8,199 nucleotides of DNA, from NCBI GenBank assembly GCA_035477595.1, contig DATIKM010000009.1:1-8199 (forward strand), in the 5' to 3' direction. How positions within the stretch are numbered: the stretch's first letter is position 1; the number at the start of each line of letters is the position of its first letter. The notes beneath the pieces are model-generated. The model was given only the letters and a program-made list of their open reading frames with translations, ran no database searches and was not told the origin of the DNA. This stretch comes from DATIKM01 sp035477595. Its GTDB lineage: Bacteria > Armatimonadota > Chthonomonadetes > Chthonomonadales > CAJBBX01. The position numbers were made by a program, and so were the translations under genes. Below, one piece after another: positions 5,295 through 8,199 of the stretch.

Positions 5295-7682
5295 ATGCGA
5301 CGTGTTCTCACCATGTACCTGCTGGCGATGACTGGCCCCCTGCTCTGGCCGGGTACCGCGAGGGCCGTGGAAGCGCCACAGGCCGTGGAGGCGTCGGCCG
5401 TCGATCAGTCGTCGGCGCGCGTCTTCTGGACCCCATCCTCAGGAGCCAGCGGCTACCGGGTACGGGTGGACGGCGCCGTCGTGGCGGAGCTCGGGCCGGA
5501 TGCCACGCGCACCGTGGTCGGTGGACTGGCGCCCGGGCGCGTGTACCGCTTCGATGTGGAAGCCATCGGGCCGGGTGGCGTCGCGGCAGTCGGGCGGCCC
5601 TACCTGGAGCGCACGTACGATCTGCTGCCTGCGGAGACGAGGTGCGAGATCCTTGTGGTGGGGGCCAACTCGGCGGGGGTGGCCGCCGCCGTGGCCGCAG
5701 GCCGGTACGGCCGGCGCGTGGTGCTGACCGAAGAGACCCGGCGCATCGGTGGTATGTCCGCGAACGGGCTGGCCGTGAGCGACCTCCGGCGGGCGGTCCA
5801 TGCGAGCGGCTTCTTTGACGAGTTCCGCCACCGGGTCATGGCCTACTACGGCACTGGCGACGGTCTGCGCTACGAACCCAGGGTCGCCCAGCAGGTGCTC
5901 AAGGAGGCGCTCTGGTCGGCACCCAACGTGGTGCTTCACCGCGAGCTCCGCCCGGTGGGAGTCGACGTCCGGGACGGCCGAATCACCCGCGTCACCATGG
6001 AGCATGTGCCAACGGGGCGTCGGGTGGCCTTCATTCCCGACCTGGTAATCGACGCCACGGACTGCGGCGACGTGGCGGCCTGGGCGGGGGTCCCATATAG
6101 CGTCGGCCGCGAGGCGCGATCGGCCCGCGAGCCCCACGCCGGGCACATCTACTACAGCCGAGCTCAGGACCGCATCCTGCCGGGGAGCACAGGACGGGCC
6201 GACCGTCGCATTCCGTCCTACGCATACCTGATGGTGGTTAGGGACTTCGGGCCTGGAGCCGACCGCACGATCCCTCGCCCGCCGGGTTTCGATCCCACGA
6301 AGTACGACAACGCGCCGAGGTGGGCGCGGAGTTGGGCCGCGGTGTACGGACGGCTCCCCAACCGCAAGTTCCAGATCAACCAGCATCCTGAGGGGAGCAA
6401 CCTTCAGGAGGTCAACTACGGGTACCCGACGGCCTCCTACGCGGAGCGGCGCAGAATAGAGAACCTGTATCGTCAGCACGCCCTGGGCTACCTCTACTAC
6501 ATCCAGACCGTGGAAGGGATGCGGCACATCGGGCTCTCGGAGGACGACTACCGCGACAGCGACCACTGGCCCACGCTTCTGTACATTCGTGTGGCGCGAC
6601 GTATCCACGGCGAGCAAAGCATTGATCAGCAGGACATCACCGGCGCCCGCGATGTGGCCCGAGCCAACGCCATCGGCATCGGCGACTACGCCATGGACTC
6701 GCACGCGACACAGGTGAAGCGTGACTGGACCACCGACGACATGGGCGAAGGGGAGTTCTACCTGCCTCACCTGACCCCCTGGCATCAGGTGCCGTTCCAT
6801 ATCATGCTCCCACGCGGCGTGGACAACCTGTTCGTGCCCACCGCGGTGTCGGCAACCCACGTGGCCTATGGCACCTATCGCATGGAGCCCGTGCGCATGC
6901 ACTTCGGGGCGGCGGCAGGCGTCGCGGCGCACCTCTGCCTGAAGTTTGGGTTCTCGCCGCGCGACGTTCCGGTGCGCCAGGTTCAGATGGAGCTGTTGAA
7001 GCAGCGTGCGCCGTCTGCCGGCCATGTCGCTCGCGTTGGCATCGGGAACGCGGGGCCATTCAAGCGGCCGACCGTCCTGTACAACCTGGCAAGTCTGGAC
7101 CGCAACTCGCGGCGGTTCGCGCCAATCCAGTGGTTGGCGGCCCGGGGCTTGTGGCCCGGCCGTCCCCCGGAGCGACGCACGGCCACCTCGGGCTTGTATG
7201 CCGACTCGTTCCGCGAGGATGAGCCGGCCGCGCAGGCCGAGGTGGCGACGGTCGCCGCCTGGCTGGCCCACCGCCGCCGTGCCGCCGGAGAAGATGCCCC
7301 GGCGCCGCGTGACCTGCCCGCGAGCGGCTCAGCCGCCACGCGGGCGCAGGCCGCGAAGGCCGTCGTCGGCGCGATGGGGTGGCGTCCCGTGGGCGGAGGC
7401 CAGCGCTATGTCGACGTGTCGGATGACCCGGCCCTGGCGTCCGCCGCGCACGCGCTGAGCGACCGGTGGATCGACAGCCGTCTCTGGGACGGCGAGGAGG
7501 CGCACGCGCCAGGCGGCGGTCTTCTGTTCGCCGCTGGTCAGCCCATCACCCGGGGTGACCTCGCCCAGATGGTGTGGCTCGCGCACAAGCACATCGGGCC
7601 GCTGTTCGAGGAGCACCCGGAGGATCTCAGGCGGACGATCGACGTTCGGGACCGCCTCGCCGCTGCCGGCTCGAGGCCGTAG
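5295..7682 (+). CDS. Exported FAD-dependent oxidoreductase with N-terminal FN3 and C-terminal SLH-like repeats
   Basis: The product is 795 aa. Residues 1-24 form a signal peptide with hydrophobic core YLLAMTGPLLW and cleavage motif A-R-A before V25. It begins MRRVLT, so a twin-arginine (Tat) route is possible but only weakly matched. Residues about 26-100 are one fibronectin type III domain (ending GLAPGRVYRFDVEA). The core, about 118-590, matches the FAD_oxidored family (PF12831). It has the Rossmann loop GANSAG (123-128), where the usual middle Gly is Asn, then RIGGMSANGL, VIDATDCGD and GVPYSVGREA. Later come ARRIHG, YAMDSHA, LFVPTAVSATHVAYG and RMEPV, all typical of that family. The substrate is unknown; relatives are often labelled xanthan lyase-like without proof. 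From about 605 to 770 there are degenerate S-layer-homology-like repeats, with IQWLAARGLWPG, TRAQAAKAV, YVDVSDD and ITRGDLAQMV. TRAE-type motifs are altered to TRAQ and TRGD, so wall anchoring is uncertain. It appears monocistronic. Confidence 0.88.
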   Translation: MRRVLTMYLLAMTGPLLWPGTARAVEAPQAVEASAVDQSSARVFWTPSSGASGYRVRVDGAVVAELGPDATRTVVGGLAPGRVYRFDVEAIGPGGVAAVGRPYLERTYDLLPAETRCEILVVGANSAGVAAAVAAGRYGRRVVLTEETRRIGGMSANGLAVSDLRRAVHASGFFDEFRHRVMAYYGTGDGLRYEPRVAQQVLKEALWSAPNVVLHRELRPVGVDVRDGRITRVTMEHVPTGRRVAFIPDLVIDATDCGDVAAWAGVPYSVGREARSAREPHAGHIYYSRAQDRILPGSTGRADRRIPSYAYLMVVRDFGPGADRTIPRPPGFDPTKYDNAPRWARSWAAVYGRLPNRKFQINQHPEGSNLQEVNYGYPTASYAERRRIENLYRQHALGYLYYIQTVEGMRHIGLSEDDYRDSDHWPTLLYIRVARRIHGEQSIDQQDITGARDVARANAIGIGDYAMDSHATQVKRDWTTDDMGEGEFYLPHLTPWHQVPFHIMLPRGVDNLFVPTAVSATHVAYGTYRMEPVRMHFGAAAGVAAHLCLKFGFSPRDVPVRQVQMELLKQRAPSAGHVARVGIGNAGPFKRPTVLYNLASLDRNSRRFAPIQWLAARGLWPGRPPERRTATSGLYADSFREDEPAAQAEVATVAAWLAHRRRAAGEDAPAPRDLPASGSAATRAQAAKAVVGAMGWRPVGGGQRYVDVSDDPALASAAHALSDRWIDSRLWDGEEAHAPGGGLLFAAGQPITRGDLAQMVWLAHKHIGPLFEEHPEDLRRTIDVRDRLAAAGSRP

Positions 7683-7911
7683 CTCCGCGGGATCGTCTGC
7701 GGAAGCGGCCGGCGGCCTGCAATGCCGAGACATCCGTCGGTGTGTGCCGGACGCGATGCTGCCATCATGTGGGAATGGGCTCGATCGGCCGCGTCCGTCC
7801 GCGATGCGCACCGGAGGGGCTGCGCCTGAGATCCGATCAGCTCCTGCTGGGCATGCATACTCATTGCCAGACTGATGGGTCCCGCAGACGGCGACCATGG
7901 GCCACGATCGC

Positions 7912-7953
7912 GGTCAGGTCCTTCTGGAGGCAACGAACGCTCCTAGGTCAGGT
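7912..7953 (+). repeat. Direct repeat GGTCAGGT, two copies
   Basis: GGTCAGGT occurs at 7912-7919 and 7946-7953. The 34-base period is about three helical turns, and the second copy ends 24 bases before the -35 box at 7978. This arrangement could serve a transcription activator, but two eight-base matches can also arise by chance. Confidence 0.3.
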
Positions 7954-7977
7954 GTCGCCTGTATGCGGTTCACGGGG

Positions 7978-8007
7978 TTGACATGCCGCCGCCGCATGGG
8001 CTACACT
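7978..8007 (+). promoter_or_regulatory. Sigma70-type promoter for the last gene
   Basis: A perfect TTGACA (7978-7983) is followed after 18 bases by TACACT (8002-8007), four of six to consensus. The predicted start point is near 8014, giving a leader of about 118 bases before the GTG at 8132. Confidence 0.7.
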
Positions 8008-8015
8008 CCGCCAGT

Positions 8016-8033
8016 CTGTGAACGCCGTCACAG
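8016..8033 (+). promoter_or_regulatory. CRP/FNR-family-like operator palindrome
   Basis: CTGTGA-N6-TCACAG is a perfect 18-base inverted repeat whose core TGTGA-N6-TCACA is the classical half-site pair and spacing of CRP-type regulators. It would cover about +3 to +20 relative to the predicted start near 8014, a position that normally blocks transcription. No such regulator is encoded in the window. It could instead act as an RNA hairpin. Confidence 0.5.
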
Positions 8034-8045
8034 TCGCTGACGGCG
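8023..8045 (+). repeat. Leader hairpin overlapping the palindrome
   Basis: CGCCGTCA (8023-8030) pairs perfectly with TGACGGCG (8038-8045) around a seven-base loop. Its left arm uses the right half of the 8016-8033 palindrome, so the two RNA stems cannot form together. A further small stem TGTGT/ACACA with loop GCCC lies at 8096-8109, ten bases before the ribosome site. Roles are inferred only. Confidence 0.45.
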
Positions 8046-8118
8046 GGCCGGTTCTCTTACGGCAGCGAACCATCAGATCGGGACCACGCCCCGGGTGTGT
8101 GCCCACACAACGCCAGAG

Positions 8119-8125
8119 AAGGAGG
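8119..8125 (+). promoter_or_regulatory. Ribosome binding site of the terminal gene
   Basis: AAGGAGG is a near-perfect Shine-Dalgarno, six bases before the GTG at 8132. It selects that GTG over the GTG at 8128, which is too close and in a frame lacking a signal-peptide pattern. Confidence 0.8.
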
Positions 8126-8131
8126 GAGTGG

Positions 8132-8199
8132 GTGACCTTTCACCGACTTCGCTCGGCGCTCGTGTGCGTCGCAGCAGCTGTAGGCGCTTTGGCGGCCTC
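8132..8199 (+). CDS. Exported protein, N-terminal fragment (3' end cut by window)
   Basis: Twenty-two complete codons from a GTG start read as a classic signal peptide. A basic start, MTFHRLRS, is followed by a hydrophobic core, ALVCVAAAVGALAA. The single Cys is not in a lipobox (no Gly/Ala before it), so a lipoprotein is unlikely. The mature protein is outside the window, so its function cannot be told. The strong ribosome site, the promoter at 7978-8007 and the possible CRP-type operator suggest a regulated secreted or envelope product. Confidence 0.75.
   Translation, partial: MTFHRLRSALVCVAAAVGALAA

Larger units (their letters stand above)
7683..8131 (+). other. Non-coding intergenic and leader region
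   Basis: About 450 bases lie between the oxidoreductase stop and the next start. Open frames here on both strands are extensions or shadows without ribosome sites or recognisable protein character. No tRNA, known riboswitch or clear terminator for the upstream gene is visible; TCCGC/GCGGA at 7684-7703 is a weak five-bp stem with a ten-base loop and no T run. The right third holds a promoter, an operator-like palindrome and hairpins, listed separately. Bases 7704-7911 show nothing I can name. Confidence 0.6.

Noticed and set aside
4582..5331. Plus-strand open frame of 249 codons across the orphan gene region
   Set aside because: It would start at the clpC terminator and overlap the start of the oxidoreductase; third-position G/C favours the minus-strand frame.
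5439..7271. Long open frame on the minus strand, 610 codons, antisense to the oxidoreductase
   Set aside because: The plus strand matches a known family along its whole length; the antisense product is a His/Arg/Pro/Val-rich shadow without motifs.
7876..7890. GATGGGTCCCGCAG, faintly like a T-box antiterminator motif
   Set aside because: It matches the conserved T-box sequence poorly, and no specifier stem, terminator or adjacent aminoacyl-tRNA or amino acid gene follows.
7329..7898. Minus-strand open frame of 189 codons in the right intergenic region
   Set aside because: Half of it lies antisense to the oxidoreductase end; there is no ribosome site and no protein-like character.
7912..7953. 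GGTCAGGT repeat considered as a CtsR operator
   Set aside because: CtsR boxes are adjacent GGTCAAA heptads with a three-base spacer; these copies are 34 bases apart, differ in sequence and are not near mcs or clp genes.

Overview
The window is GC-rich bacterial DNA with strong G/C bias at third codon positions. It carries a protein quality-control cluster, mcsA-mcsB-clpC (arginine kinase activator, protein-arginine kinase and Hsp100 unfoldase). The tail of a branched-chain amino acid aminotransferase gene (ilvE) lies just upstream on the same strand. This cluster is best known from Firmicutes, but there ctsR normally precedes mcsA and here ilvE does instead. High GC, a missing ctsR, and a secreted flavoprotein with fibronectin III and S-layer-homology-like parts together suggest a less-studied phylum such as Armatimonadota. 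That placement is a tentative inference.

Layout: ilvE 3' end (2-454, +), mcsA (496-855, +), mcsB (about 876-1976, +) and clpC (2073-4574, +). A perfect 16-bp stem-loop (4595-4630) closes this block. A convergent gene of unknown function follows on the minus strand (4660-5157), with its own well-formed sigma70-type promoter (5219-5248). Next comes a large exported FAD-dependent oxidoreductase (5295-7682, +). A non-coding stretch of about 450 bases (7683-8131) ends in a strong promoter, a perfect TGTGA-N6-TCACA palindrome and overlapping hairpins. It leads into the first 22 codons of an exported protein cut off by the window edge (8132-8199, +).

How the genes work together: McsA activates McsB, which phosphorylates arginines on damaged proteins. 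Phosphoarginine is read by the ClpC N-domain, and ClpC feeds the protein to ClpP. This ClpC keeps both phosphoarginine-pocket glutamates (E31, E106) and a ClpP-docking tripeptide. Its partners are altered. McsB has Ser where the active-site region Cys of CPxN is expected, and it lacks the leading Arg-Asp of the RDxxRA allosteric motif. McsA has both zinc clusters but no C-terminal UVR segment. The degradation arm therefore looks intact while the kinase arm looks rewired; this is the most interesting signal in the window. The oxidoreductase and the terminal secreted gene appear to be separate transcription units.
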